Shown: piece by piece, positions 1 to 8,303 of the stretch
Layout: the number at the start of each line of letters is the position of its first letter
Numbering within the stretch: position 1 is the stretch's first letter
Source of the DNA: an uncultured Burkholderiaceae bacterium
GTDB lineage: Bacteria > Pseudomonadota > Gammaproteobacteria > Burkholderiales > Burkholderiaceae
Direction: 5' to 3'
Length of the DNA: 18,427 nt
NCBI GenBank assembly: GCA_937871985.1
Contig: CALMPB010000455.1
Location: forward strand, 1-18,427
Made by a program: the position numbers and the translations under genes
Notes under the pieces: generated by a model
The model's input: the letters and a program-made list of their open reading frames with translations, nothing else
Database searches by the model: none
Told to the model about the DNA's origin: nothing

Positions 1-5
1 CTGCG

Positions 6-3000
6 CTACCAGCGATAGCGCAGTCCCGCGGTTCCCTTAACGGCATAGTTGCTGCCGCTTTTGCCGGACAGCGCCATTGCGTAGTCGGCCTCGGCGTACA
101 TTTTCCAGTTCTTGTTCAAGGCATATGTCGTACCTGCTCCGACCTCGCCCCACAGGCGCTGGTCGCGCTGGTCGAGCGTGGAGCCGGCGACATCGACACT
201 GGTTCCATTCATGAACTCATAACTCAGGTTGGCAATGCCGTAGAGTTGCAAATCGCGGCTTACCGAATCCGACTGTTTTTCCACCCTTGCGCCTATCCGG
301 CCCTGGAGGCTGTCACCCTTGCCCAGCGAAATCCTGTTGCCCGAGTTGTCGGTGTAGCCGTCGAAATCCACATGGGTCCAGGCGAGCTGGGTCTGCGGCA
401 CCAGCGACCAGCCCGAACCCAGGCCGAAACGCTTGCCGAACTCCAGGCTCGCCGCCGTCGACCAGCCCTGGTTGCCGGTTCCGTTTTTGTTGCTTAGATT
501 GCTGTCATACCAAGTGAATTGGCTGACAGCATCGGCGTACAAGCCGTTCTTGCCCAGCCAGGTGGCGTTCAGGCCCAGGCCGGTACCGGTCGAGGTGATC
601 TTGCCGCCGGGGCGCGCCGCGCTGGTTACCGGATCGCGCGTCACATCGATGTGCGCGCTCGACGTACCCGCGGTCGCATAGGCGCCCACGGTCAGTTCGC
701 CGCCCGACCTGTGGGCGGCCACGCCTTCATAGCCGGCCTGCAGGAAACCGATGCCCTGGGTATAAGACGATCCAGACTTCGGGCTATAGGAAGAATACTG
801 TCCCACTATCCGTCCCCAGGCTCCGCGGCCGTCGACCGAACCGTTGTTCCAGACACGGTTGCCGGTGCGCTGTTGCAGCGTACCCAATGTGGTTTGTGCA
901 AAGTTGGACAACACATCGGCGTACGGCAGCGCGGTCTGCGCGGTCGGGCTCAGGGCCGGGCCGCTCGGCGTCGCGATACTACGCAGATACCAACTCTGGT
1001 CGCTCTTGGCGAGGTTCTGGTAATTCAGGTTGTAGTCGTATGCGCCCGCCGAGACCGCCGAACCGAGCTTGAAGGCGCCGGGGCTGGTTGTGGCCCCGTT
1101 GATGGCATCGACCAGCACGATGCCGTCGCCCGTGGTCGCGGCGCCGGCGCCATTGGTGTTCTTCACCAGCAGCGTGGTGGCGCCCGTTGCCGAGCCGCCA
1201 TCTATGATCAGCTTGTTGGAAGGCGAGTTGTCCGCGCCCAGTTTGGTGTTGAGGATGATCGTGCCGTTGTTGCCGACATAATTCCTGGCGGTCAGCGTCG
1301 AATATCCCGCCGCGTTGTCGGGGTCGGCCGGCGCGGCGAAAGCGATCGTGCCGGCATTGGACATATTCGCCGCAACCGAACTGGCTGTGACGTTCCAGCG
1401 GCTGTTGGCATCGATCGTCATCGAAACCGGGTCCACCATGCCGGTGAGCACGGTGCCGTTGTTGAGATACACGTCGCCGCTGGATGCGGCATCCGCGATG
1501 ATATTGCCGTTCAGGGTTTCGCCCGTGGCGGTGAAGGTTGCCGTGGCGCCATGGCTCAAGTTCAGCAGATTGCCCGAAGCGGGCGTGATCGGCGCGGTGC
1601 CGCTGATGTCGATCGAGGCATTGGCACTGTTCACGGCAAAGGCATCTCCCTGGCTGGCCAGCGCGCCGCCCGCCATCGCGACTGTATTCGTCTTGCCGTT
1701 CTGGTTCGCATCCGTGACCGACACGCCGCTGCCGGCGGCATTCACAGCCACGCCGTTCAGGCTGACACTTGTCCCACCGTCCAGCGATATGCCGTTCGCG
1801 CCGGCGCCGGTGGTGGTGACCGAGCCGCCCGTCATGGTGATGGACGACGGCGCCACGTTGGCCGTGGACAGCGATGGGTTCAGCGCATCGCCCAGCGTCG
1901 CGCGCAGGCCATCGGCCTGGGCACCGGAAGTACTAATCGATGCGTCCGCGATGGCGATCGTGCCGCCCAGGTTGGCGTAGGCGCCGTAGGCCCCGGAGCC
2001 CGAAGTCTGGATGCTGGTCGGCCCCTTGGCGCCCACTGCATCGATCGTCAGGGCGCCGGCTCCGCCCCTGGCGACTCCGGCGCTGTTGTCGGTGGCCTCG
2101 ATGCCCATCGAGTCGACACCGCTGGTCGTGATCGAACCTCCGTGGACGGCAATATCGCTGGTCGTATCGGCCATGACCCCGGCGCCATAGATACCGCTGG
2201 CATAAACCCCGCCATAGCTGGCGGCATCGCCGTCCATGGCGATGGACACATTGGTCAGCGTGGTGCTGCCGCGAACCGTATTGGCGGCACCCCAGCTCGT
2301 CCCGAGAACGTTGACGGGCGCAGTGCCTCTACCGCTTATGGTCGTATCGCTGATCGAAAGCATGGTCGCCGGCCCGCTCGTGCCCGAAGCCAGGTTGTAA
2401 ACGTTGGCCTGGTCCAGGGTGGAGTTGGTGATCGTCATCCGGGCTTGGTTTTCGACCGCCACAATACCCCCCGTGGTGGCCGCGCCGGTCGTTACGTTGT
2501 TGGCGACCATCGAAGCACCGGCGCCAGTGGCGGTCATATAGCGGCCCGTGTTGCCGGACACGTACCCATCCTGGTTACGGGTGATGGTCACGTCATCCAG
2601 ATTGACGGTCGTGGCCGAGCCGTTGGTGGAGTATGCCGTGACCCCATTGCCCAGCGCATTGGAACCCGAGGTTTGCCCGATGTTGACCTGGGCGCCCTGA
2701 TCGAGGGTGATCGAGCCGCCGTTGTAGGCATATACGGCCGGACTCTGGCCATTACCCGACACGATTGCATTGTCGCCCAGGGTGGCCGAGCCGCCATGCA
2801 TGAAAATCTGCCCGCCGGCCGTCGCCATCAAAGCGTTGGTATGACCTGCGACACCCGTCGCCTGAGTGTCCGTCAGGTTTATCACGCCGGTGCCGCTTGC
2901 CTTGATCGCCGCCGTTCCCGCAACGGTGTTGTCATAGGAGTATCCCGACTCGGTCTCGGTGCCGCTCGTTATGGTCTCGTTCACGAATTGCCCATGCGCG

Positions 3001-3107
3001 TTGGAGCAAACCATGAGAGCAATACTCGCGGCAACGCGATTTACGAATGACAATTTGAATTGGATGTCGTTGCGAGTCGCTTGAAATGTGGTGATGATGT
3101 CTTTCAT
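6..3107 (-). CDS. Autotransporter (type Va), pertactin-like, complete
   Basis: This gene encodes a 1033-residue self-secreting surface protein. Residues about 1-39 form a long signal peptide with a hydrophobic stretch ending SNAHG, which directs it through Sec. Residues about 40-610 are a Gly/Ser/Thr/Ala-rich passenger with degenerate beta-helix rungs of the form I-x-T-S-G-x-x-x-x-G-[ILY]; examples start near residues 324, 363, 388 and 427. Residues about 613-708 match the pertactin-type autochaperone region (NKLIIDG, GDGIVLVDAINGA, AGAYDYNL). Residues about 764-1033 are the 12-strand beta-barrel, ending GLRYRW with the expected terminal aromatic. No RGD motif or proline-rich linker is visible. 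I chose the ATG at 3107; an in-frame TTG lies 14 codons upstream. Neither has a convincing Shine-Dalgarno. The substrate or adhesin target cannot be told from sequence. The class is very secure. Confidence 0.95.
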   Translation of the reverse strand: MKDIITTFQATRNDIQFKLSFVNRVAASIALMVCSNAHGQFVNETITSGTETESGYSYDNTVAGTAAIKASGTGVINLTDTQATGVAGHTNALMATAGGQIFMHGGSATLGDNAIVSGNGQSPAVYAYNGGSITLDQGAQVNIGQTSGSNALGNGVTAYSTNGSATTVNLDDVTITRNQDGYVSGNTGRYMTATGAGASMVANNVTTGAATTGGIVAVENQARMTITNSTLDQANVYNLASGTSGPATMLSISDTTISGRGTAPVNVLGTSWGAANTVRGSTTLTNVSIAMDGDAASYGGVYASGIYGAGVMADTTSDIAVHGGSITTSGVDSMGIEATDNSAGVARGGAGALTIDAVGAKGPTSIQTSGSGAYGAYANLGGTIAIADASISTSGAQADGLRATLGDALNPSLSTANVAPSSITMTGGSVTTTGAGANGISLDGGTSVSLNGVAVNAAGSGVSVTDANQNGKTNTVAMAGGALASQGDAFAVNSANASIDISGTAPITPASGNLLNLSHGATATFTATGETLNGNIIADAASSGDVYLNNGTVLTGMVDPVSMTIDANSRWNVTASSVAANMSNAGTIAFAAPADPDNAAGYSTLTARNYVGNNGTIILNTKLGADNSPSNKLIIDGGSATGATTLLVKNTNGAGAATTGDGIVLVDAINGATTSPGAFKLGSAVSAGAYDYNLNYQNLAKSDQSWYLRSIATPSGPALSPTAQTALPYADVLSNFAQTTLGTLQQRTGNRVWNNGSVDGRGAWGRIVGQYSSYSPKSGSSYTQGIGFLQAGYEGVAAHRSGGELTVGAYATAGTSSAHIDVTRDPVTSAARPGGKITSTGTGLGLNATWLGKNGLYADAVSQFTWYDSNLSNKNGTGNQGWSTAASLEFGKRFGLGSGWSLVPQTQLAWTHVDFDGYTDNSGNRISLGKGDSLQGRIGARVEKQSDSVSRDLQLYGIANLSYEFMNGTSVDVAGSTLDQRDQRLWGEVGAGTTYALNKNWKMYAEADYAMALSGKSGSNYAVKGTAGLRYRW

Positions 3108-3195
3108 TTTTACTTTGCTTGCATGGCTGCTGTGCCAGCTCCCTGGCAACGCGGATTTGAGTTCGAGGAACTTTATCCCGGTGGGTATGCGGCAA

Positions 3196-3245
3196 GGAAC
3201 TCAAGAAAAGTAAAGATGCGCTATGGGAATACAAGAAAAGTAAAG
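3196..3245 (-). promoter_or_regulatory. Two direct repeats, 30-bp period, in the autotransporter promoter region
   Basis: On the minus strand the core CTTTACTTTTCTTG occurs twice, at 3245-3232 and 3215-3202. Each copy is followed by two variable bases and TTCC. The spacing is exactly 30 bp, close to three helical turns, so the copies would lie on the same face of the DNA. They lie about 90-140 bp upstream of the autotransporter ATG at 3107. In-phase repeats upstream of a weak promoter are typical of an activator binding site. Bordetella BvgA uses phased T/C-rich heptamers, but I cannot assign the protein here. Confidence 0.4.
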
Positions 3246-3336
3246 TCCGCAAAAGCGTGGTAATGGAAAGACAAGAACGTCGTGAAGCGGACGCTTGGCT
3301 TGGGCAATTGGTCCGAGCGTGCGGTAGTGTCCGGCA

Positions 3337-3364
3337 AATGCAAAGCAGCGAATGCAAAGCAGCG
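3337..3364. repeat. 14-bp perfect tandem duplication
   Basis: The unit AATGCAAAGCAGCG occurs twice head to tail at 3337-3350 and 3351-3364. It lies between the 21-bp hairpin and the direct repeats upstream of the autotransporter. It looks like a simple slippage duplication that could expand or contract. Confidence 0.8.
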
Positions 3365-3380
3365 GCTTCCAAAAACAGCA

Positions 3381-3425
3381 ATGCCAGACAAGTCGCTGAA
3401 CGGTGTTCAGCGACTTGTCTGGCAT
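3381..3425 (-). terminator. Perfect 21-bp inverted repeat, probable terminator hairpin
   Basis: The arms 3381-3401 and 3405-3425 are perfect complements over 21 bp with a 3-base spacer (GGT on the plus strand). Read on the minus strand the hairpin is followed within a few bases by TTTTT (plus-strand AAAAA near 3372-3376). It could therefore stop transcription coming from the small gene at 3499-3759. The stem is much longer than most intrinsic terminators, so a dispersed repeat element or structured RNA is an alternative. Confidence 0.55.
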
Positions 3426-3461
3426 TTCATCGATCACCGGGGAGCATCCCGGTTTGAAGCT

Positions 3462-3497
3462 AAAAGCCCATTGGCTTTTTTGGGCCAAAGCCAATGG
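3462..3497 (-). terminator. Terminator downstream of the small exported protein
   Basis: CCATTGGCTTT (3468-3478) pairs with AAAGCCAATGG (3487-3497). A second, overlapping hairpin AAAAGCC-CATT-GGCTTTT lies at 3462-3478. T-runs follow on both strands, so this could terminate in both directions. It starts directly after the stop codon of the 3499-3759 gene. Confidence 0.6.
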
Positions 3498-3498
3498 T

Positions 3499-3759
3499 TT
3501 AGTATTGAGCGCCTTGCGAATGCAGGTTGCGAAGTTCTTCGTATTTTGCGATACGCTGTTGGTAGGCGGCGCCGTATACGTCTTGCGATAGCGCGGCGTA
3601 GGTTTGTTCGTCGAAGCCTGCGGCCCTCCAGTCTGCCAAATCGCTTTGCGCTTGCGAACTGACCTGGGTGGCTGGCGCGGTGCCTTGGGCTTGAGCGGCC
3701 ATGGGGCCGGCGGCCAAAAGACCAAGAGCCAGGGCGTATGCGGAGAGAGTTGCTTTCAT
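3499..3759 (-). CDS. Small exported protein, DUF4148-like
   Basis: The product is 86 residues. It begins with a clear Sec signal peptide (hydrophobic ALALGLLAAGPMA, likely cleavage after AQA near residue 24). A short soluble domain of about 60 residues follows, with the pattern Q-x-D-L-A-x-W-x-x-A-G-F-D and a helical C-terminus (QQRIAKYEELRNL). This pattern resembles the small DUF4148-type periplasmic proteins common in Burkholderiales; the family assignment is by resemblance only. The ATG at 3759 has a good Shine-Dalgarno (AAAGGAAAG) at normal spacing. The gene is divergent from the LysR-type gene at 3952, and the intervening 192 bp must carry both promoters. No catalytic motif is visible and the function is unknown. 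Confidence 0.75.
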   Translation of the reverse strand: MKATLSAYALALGLLAAGPMAAQAQGTAPATQVSSQAQSDLADWRAAGFDEQTYAALSQDVYGAAYQQRIAKYEELRNLHSQGAQY

Positions 3760-3909
3760 GATGCTTTCCTTTTAACTGTGGGTAAGGTGGTCTAAAAGGG
3801 ACAAGCCTGGCTTTTGGCCGGGCTGGTAAGGCGGGTGATTCCTGTAACGGGTACTGCGTCTTACTTCCCATGAGTGAAATTCTAGCCCTAGGGTTATCAC
3901 CTAGATAGC

Positions 3910-3945
3910 TTGTAGAATACAAATTTAAATTCCTATAAATGGAAT
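3910..3945 (+). promoter_or_regulatory. Candidate promoter and LysR-type box for the LysR gene
   Basis: TTGTAG at 3910-3915 and TATAAA at 3934-3939 are separated by 18 bp. The -10 element lies inside the inverted repeat ATTCC-N7-GGAAT (3929-3945), which satisfies the T-N11-A pattern of LysR-type operators. The right arm also supplies the GGAA just upstream of the ATG at 3952. Binding here would block both the -10 element and translation initiation, consistent with autorepression. This is pattern-based inference. Confidence 0.4.
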
Positions 3946-3951
3946 CACGGC

Positions 3952-4860
3952 ATGGCCGACAACATCAATGACTTACATCTGTTTACCCAGATCGTGTCGG
4001 CGGGCTCGCTGACCAAGGCGGCCGTAAATCTGGATAGTTCTCCGCCAGCGGTAAGCCGGCGCCTGGCGGCCATGGAGGCCAGGCTGGGTGTGCGGCTGAT
4101 CGAGCGCAATGCGCGGCATTTTCAGTTGACGGAAGCGGGCGGGCTGCTATACGAACGCGCGCAGCGCATTCTTGCCGACGTCCAGGAGGCCGAGGCGGAA
4201 GCAGGCCGCCATACCGATCGCCTGACCGGGCGCCTGCGCATCGGGGCCATGCTGCAATTGGGGCGCAGGCGTCTGGCGCCGGATGTCGCCCGTTTTTCCG
4301 AGATGCATCCCGACCTGCAAATTGACTTTGTGCTGTCCGACGCGCCCATGGACATCGTCGAGGACGATCTGGATATTCTTTTCAAGATCGATGTCCAGCC
4401 TTCCTCGTATGTCGTGGCCCGCAAGATGGCCACCAGCCGGCTGGTGCTGTGCGCCACGCCGGAATACCTGAACCGGCGCGGCCGCCCGCAAAAGCCCGAT
4501 GACCTCCTGGAGCACGATTGTCTGTGCCTGAAGCGCGGCAGCCACGTGCTCAAGCGTTGGGGCGTGGTGGAAAACGGCGTGGCGCGCGATGTGCAGGTGA
4601 CTCCCAGGCTGGTATGCAACAGCGGCGAAGTGCTTTACAACTGGATATTGGGCGGTTACGGCATCGGCCAGAAATTCCAGTGGGATATCCAGGAGGATCT
4701 GGATTCGGGGCGGCTGGAAGAGTGCCTGCCCGAATTCGAGGGCGAGGGAATCACCTTATATGCCGTGTATCCGTATCGCCGCTACCAGCCTCCCAAAATA
4801 GGCGCTTTTCTCGACTATATCGCCGCGCTCGTGAAGAAGTCCCAGGGACGCGGGTGCTGA
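3952..4860 (+). CDS. LysR-family transcriptional regulator
   Basis: The product is 302 residues, the usual LysR length. Residues about 5-63 form the N-terminal winged helix-turn-helix (FTQIVSAGSLTKAAVNLDSS, then AVSRRLAAMEARLGVRLIER). A linker helix (about 64-90) precedes the periplasmic-binding-protein-like effector domain (about 92-295). The style is that of the CrgA/DmlR subgroup. The gene is transcribed divergently from the small exported protein at 3499-3759, which makes that gene a possible target, since LysR regulators often control the divergent neighbour. The effector is unknown. The ATG at 3952 has only a weak GGAA as ribosome binding site. Confidence 0.92.
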   Translation: MADNINDLHLFTQIVSAGSLTKAAVNLDSSPPAVSRRLAAMEARLGVRLIERNARHFQLTEAGGLLYERAQRILADVQEAEAEAGRHTDRLTGRLRIGAMLQLGRRRLAPDVARFSEMHPDLQIDFVLSDAPMDIVEDDLDILFKIDVQPSSYVVARKMATSRLVLCATPEYLNRRGRPQKPDDLLEHDCLCLKRGSHVLKRWGVVENGVARDVQVTPRLVCNSGEVLYNWILGGYGIGQKFQWDIQEDLDSGRLEECLPEFEGEGITLYAVYPYRRYQPPKIGAFLDYIAALVKKSQGRGC

Positions 4861-5025
4861 ACTGCGACGTGTGCGTTCATGGTGGATGCCGCCTGCTGCC
4901 AGCACTTGCGCCCGCCGATGTTTTAATATGCATGGCGATGGCGTGCCGTTTGGCTGGCCGAGGTTTGGAATCAGCCAGGCAGCGCGGCGACAAGGCAATA
5001 ACTCGATAATGCAAAAGGATAAAGA

Positions 5026-5445
5026 ATGGCTTACGACAGCAACAATATATTCGCCAAAATCCTGCGGGGCGAAGCGTCCTGCATTTCCGTCTACGAAGAC
5101 GACCATACGCTGGCTTTCATGGACTTGATGCCCCAGGCCGACGGCCACGTTCTCATCATTCCCAAAGAGGCCGCCGAGAATCTGCTGGATCTTTCCGAAG
5201 CGGGTGCGCAGGCATGCATCCGCACCACGCGCCGCGTTGCCATCGCGGTCAAGAAGGCATTGGGAGTGGAAGGCATCCATGTTGCGCAATTGAATGGCGC
5301 GGCGGCGGGGCAAACGGTGCCGCATTGCCATTTCCACGTCATTCCTCACGCCACCGGCACGGTGCTGCGCATGCATGCGGCCATTCGCGCGCCCGAAGAA
5401 AACCTCAAGGCTATGGCCGAACGCATCAAGGCCTGCCTGGCCTGA
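5026..5445 (+). CDS. HIT-family (histidine triad) nucleotide-binding protein
   Basis: The product is 139 residues, typical of small HINT/HIT nucleotide phosphoramidases and hydrolases. The catalytic motif is intact: GQTVPHCHFHVIP at residues 95-107 contains the triad H100-x-H102-x-H104. Upstream are the family signatures NIFAKILRGEA (7-17), DLMPQADGHVLIIPK (33-47) and QLN (88-90). These enzymes act in the cytoplasm on nucleoside phosphoramidates or similar phosphoanhydrides; the physiological substrate cannot be told. The ATG at 5026 follows AAAGGATAAAGA, a good ribosome binding site. The 165 bp after the LysR gene contain no other gene. The gene converges on emrB with a shared hairpin between them. 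Confidence 0.93.
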   Translation: MAYDSNNIFAKILRGEASCISVYEDDHTLAFMDLMPQADGHVLIIPKEAAENLLDLSEAGAQACIRTTRRVAIAVKKALGVEGIHVAQLNGAAAGQTVPHCHFHVIPHATGTVLRMHAAIRAPEENLKAMAERIKACLA

Positions 5446-5455
5446 TTCGAGCCAT

Positions 5456-5482
5456 GCACAAGCCGCCGATGGCGGCTTGTGC
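5456..5482. terminator. Hairpin between convergent HIT and emrB genes
   Basis: GCACAAGCCGCC (5456-5467) and GGCGGCTTGTGC (5471-5482) form a perfect 12-bp stem with a 3-base loop (GAT). It sits in the 43 bp between the convergent stop codons. There is no T-run on either side, so it may act as a structural 3' end rather than a classical intrinsic terminator. Confidence 0.6.
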
Positions 5483-5488
5483 TGGTTG

Positions 5489-7084
5489 CTAGTGCACGCC
5501 GGCGGCTTCTGCGCTGACGGTTTTGTTGCGCGCGGGGCGCGCAAACCACACCAGGCCGATCAAGAACAGGAACAGCACGGCGGACGCATAAAAAATATCC
5601 ACGGCCGACATGGTGAAGGCCTGCTGGTTGATCAGGTTGTTGATGATTCCGGCGGCTTGTTCAAGGCTGAAGCCCTTTTGCTGCAGGCCGTGCATGGCGG
5701 CGTCGAATGCCGGCTCGCCGGGGCGAACCACCTCGGTCAACTGGGCGTGATGCAGGGTGGCGCGATTGTCCCAGAGCGTGGTGGTAATGGACGTTCCGAA
5801 TGCGCCGCACAGCAGCCTGACGAAATTCGACAGCCCGGCCGCCGCGGGAATGCGGTGCGGATCCAGGCCCGACAGGCTGATGGTGGTCAGCGGAATGAAC
5901 AGCATGGCCATGGCCGCACCCTGGATGAAGGTTGGCCATATGATCACCCAGATGGAAACCTCGGTATTGAAGTCGGCGCGCATGAAACTGATCAGAGAGA
6001 ACAGCAGGCAGGCGCCCGTCACGATGTAGCGCGGGTCGTGCTTTTGCAGCATCTTGCCGATGACCGGCGAGAGGATGATGGCCAGTATGCCGACCGGCGC
6101 CGAGGCGATGCCGGCATCGGTGGCGGTATAGCCCAGGGTGCTTTGCATCCATAGCGGCAGCAAAACCACGGTGCCGAAGAACACGCCGTACACGATGGAC
6201 ACGGTAATCACGCCGGCATTGAAGTTGCGCACCGCGAACAGGGTCAGGTCGACGACGGGGTGTTTCTCGGTCAGTTCCCAAATGATGAAGAAAACCAGGG
6301 CGACGACCACGACGACGGCCATGATGACGATGGCGGAACTGGCGAACCAGTCCAGCTCCTTGCCTTTGTCCAGCATAAGCTGCAGCGCGCCCACCCACAG
6401 AACCAGCAGGCCCAGCCCGATGCGGTCGATGGGCAGCTTGACGCGCGGCGACTCCCGGTTTTTATAGATTTGCCAGGTGGCCCACCCCGATATCAGCCCG
6501 ACCGGCACGTTGATGTAGAAAATCCACGACCAGGTCATATTGTCGGAAATCCAGCCGCCCAGCAACGGTCCGACGACGGGGCCGACCAGCACCGTCATGG
6601 ACCATAGCGCAAGGGCCATGCCGGCTTTCTCCTTGGGGTAGCTGGCCAGCATCAGGGATTGAGACAAGGGAATCAGCGGGCCGGCCACGGCGCCTTGAAT
6701 GATGCGGAAGAACACCAGCGATTCCAGCGACCACGAAAATCCGCATAGCCATGAGGACAGGGAGAACAGCAGGATCGACAACGTAAACAGCCGGACCTGG
6801 CCGAACCGCTGGGTCAGCCAGCCGGTCAGCGGCACGGTAATGGCGTTGGCCACCGCGAACGAGGTAATGACCCAGGTGCCCTGGGTGGAGCTGACGCCCA
6901 GGTCGCCCGCGATCGTGGGGATCGACACATTGGCGATCGATGAGTCCAGCACGGTCATGAACACGGCCGTCGAAAGCGCGATGGTGCCGAACGCGCGCGC
7001 ATTGCCCTCGAGCGGCGCGTAGACGCCGGCGCGCTGCGGGTTTTTTTCCGGCGTCGGCGAAGTGGTTGCGTCGTTGGAACTCAT
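5489..7084 (-). CDS. emrB: EmrB/QacA-family (DHA2) MFS multidrug efflux pump
   Basis: The product is 531 residues, matching 14-helix DHA2 drug:H+ antiporters of the inner membrane. Diagnostic motifs are present: the TM1 motif LDSSIANVSIPTI at about 46-58, motif A GWLTQRFGQVRLF at about 88-100, and motif C GPVVGPLLGG at about 168-177, the signature of antiporters. The ATG at 7084 overlaps the emrA stop in ATGA, indicating translational coupling. With the EmrA-type adaptor and the outer-membrane lipoprotein it should form a tripartite pump that exports hydrophobic toxicants across both membranes. The substrate is unknown; uncouplers, fatty acids and aromatic drugs are typical for the family. 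Expression probably depends on the adjacent MarR-family gene. Confidence 0.95.
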   Translation of the reverse strand: MSSNDATTSPTPEKNPQRAGVYAPLEGNARAFGTIALSTAVFMTVLDSSIANVSIPTIAGDLGVSSTQGTWVITSFAVANAITVPLTGWLTQRFGQVRLFTLSILLFSLSSWLCGFSWSLESLVFFRIIQGAVAGPLIPLSQSLMLASYPKEKAGMALALWSMTVLVGPVVGPLLGGWISDNMTWSWIFYINVPVGLISGWATWQIYKNRESPRVKLPIDRIGLGLLVLWVGALQLMLDKGKELDWFASSAIVIMAVVVVVALVFFIIWELTEKHPVVDLTLFAVRNFNAGVITVSIVYGVFFGTVVLLPLWMQSTLGYTATDAGIASAPVGILAIILSPVIGKMLQKHDPRYIVTGACLLFSLISFMRADFNTEVSIWVIIWPTFIQGAAMAMLFIPLTTISLSGLDPHRIPAAAGLSNFVRLLCGAFGTSITTTLWDNRATLHHAQLTEVVRPGEPAFDAAMHGLQQKGFSLEQAAGIINNLINQQAFTMSAVDIFYASAVLFLFLIGLVWFARPARNKTVSAEAAGVH

Positions 7085-8265
7085 GAGCCCAGATTGTCCT
7101 GGATGATTTTGTTGATCAGCGCATCGGCGCCCTGGGCGCTTTCCGCATAGACATCGGTTTCAAGCGTAGTGGGGGGCTCGGCTTTTTGCGCTTCTTTGCC
7201 GCCGCTGTTCAAGTCGACCTCCACCTGCATCGACAAGCCGATGCGCAGCGGATGGGCGTCGACGTCCTTGGGATCCAGCGTAATGCGCACCGGCACACGC
7301 TGAACCACCTTGATCCAGTTGCCCGTGGCGTTTTGCGCGGGCAGCAGGGCGAACGCGCTGCCGGTGCCGGCGGTAATGCCTTCGACCGTGCCGTGGTATT
7401 CAACGCTGCCGCCATACAGGTCGGCCGTCATGGTCACGCGCTGGCCGGGTTTCATCTTGCGCAACTGGACTTCCTTGAAGTTGGCTTCGACCCAAAGTTG
7501 ATGCATGGGCACGATGGTCATCAGCGGAGTGCCGGGCGCGACATGCTGGCCCACCTGCGCCGAGCGTTCCGCAATCATGCCTGCCACCGGGGCCAGCAGT
7601 TGCGTGCGAGCCTTGGCCAGCCATGCCTGGCGCACCTGGGCGGCGGCCCGGAGCACGTCGGGGTGCTTGGCGACGGTGGTGTTGGCGGTCAGCGATTGAT
7701 TGGTAAGCAGGTTGGCCTTGGCCGATGCCAGAGTGGCTTGCGCCTGGGCCACGCCCGCTTGCGCCGCTTTCAGCGCGGCTTGCGCGTGCAGGATCTCTTC
7801 GCCGCTGACGCCGCCGGATTGAGCCAGGGTCTTGCGCCGCTTCAGATCGCTTTCGGCCCGGGACAGGTCGGCGCGGGCTTTGTCCAGATTGGCCTGGCGC
7901 ATGGCGATATCGGCTTCCAGAGCGTCGTTTTGCACGAACAGCGTGCGGGTTTTGCGCACGGTCTGGGCCAGTTCCGCTTCGGCCTGAGCAAGCGCCACGT
8001 CGGTGTCCACCGAGTCGAGCTTGATGAGCGAGGCGCCTTTGGCGACGATCTGTGTGTCGTCGGCATCGATGCCGATGATGGTGCCCGCGATCTGCGGCGT
8101 CACCTGCACGATGTTGCCGTGGACGTAGGCGTCGTCCGTGCTTTCATAGTGCGCCGCGAAGATGAACCACCAGATTGCGTAGGCGATGCCCAGGACGATG
8201 AAGGCCAGGGCCGCGATGGTAAGCAAGCGTTTGCGTTGTGGGGACTTTGGTTGAGCTGATGACAT
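7081..8265 (-). CDS. emrA: EmrA/HlyD-family membrane fusion protein
   Basis: The product is 394 residues. A short cytoplasmic tail precedes one transmembrane helix (about 14-37). Next comes the strongly conserved STDDAYVHGN segment (42-51), the first half of a lipoyl-like domain, and a long Ala/Gln-rich alpha-helical hairpin (about 95-215). The second lipoyl half (APVAGMIAERSAQVGQHVAPG, from about 223) and a beta-barrel domain follow. This is the periplasmic adaptor that links EmrB to the outer-membrane channel. The gene starts 38 bp after the outer-membrane gene and overlaps emrB by 4 bp. The ATG at 8265 has no clear Shine-Dalgarno, but no better start is available. Confidence 0.94.
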   Translation of the reverse strand: MSSAQPKSPQRKRLLTIAALAFIVLGIAYAIWWFIFAAHYESTDDAYVHGNIVQVTPQIAGTIIGIDADDTQIVAKGASLIKLDSVDTDVALAQAEAELAQTVRKTRTLFVQNDALEADIAMRQANLDKARADLSRAESDLKRRKTLAQSGGVSGEEILHAQAALKAAQAGVAQAQATLASAKANLLTNQSLTANTTVAKHPDVLRAAAQVRQAWLAKARTQLLAPVAGMIAERSAQVGQHVAPGTPLMTIVPMHQLWVEANFKEVQLRKMKPGQRVTMTADLYGGSVEYHGTVEGITAGTGSAFALLPAQNATGNWIKVVQRVPVRITLDPKDVDAHPLRIGLSMQVEVDLNSGGKEAQKAEPPTTLETDVYAESAQGADALINKIIQDNLGS

Positions 8266-8303
8266 AGGAATTTCGCGTTGAATATTCGAGGATGGTCGTT
8301 GAC

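Larger units (their letters stand above)
3108..3498. other. Repeat-rich intergenic region upstream of the autotransporter
   Basis: This stretch of about 390 bp separates the small exported protein from the autotransporter; both are on the minus strand. I see no believable gene in it. Read toward the autotransporter it holds two hairpins (3462-3497 and 3381-3425), a 14-bp tandem duplication (3337-3364), two 20-bp imperfect direct repeats (3196-3245) and, in the presumed leader, a 6-bp stem with a GGAG loop (3133-3148). No sigma70 promoter with good spacing is obvious, which suggests the autotransporter promoter may depend on an activator; that is inference. Confidence 0.7.

Noticed and set aside
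519..3050. 843-codon open frame on the plus strand opposite the first autotransporter
   Set aside because: It is the antisense of a GC-rich, repetitive passenger. The product is Arg/Gly/His/Val-rich low-complexity sequence with no domain, while the minus strand gives a full autotransporter.
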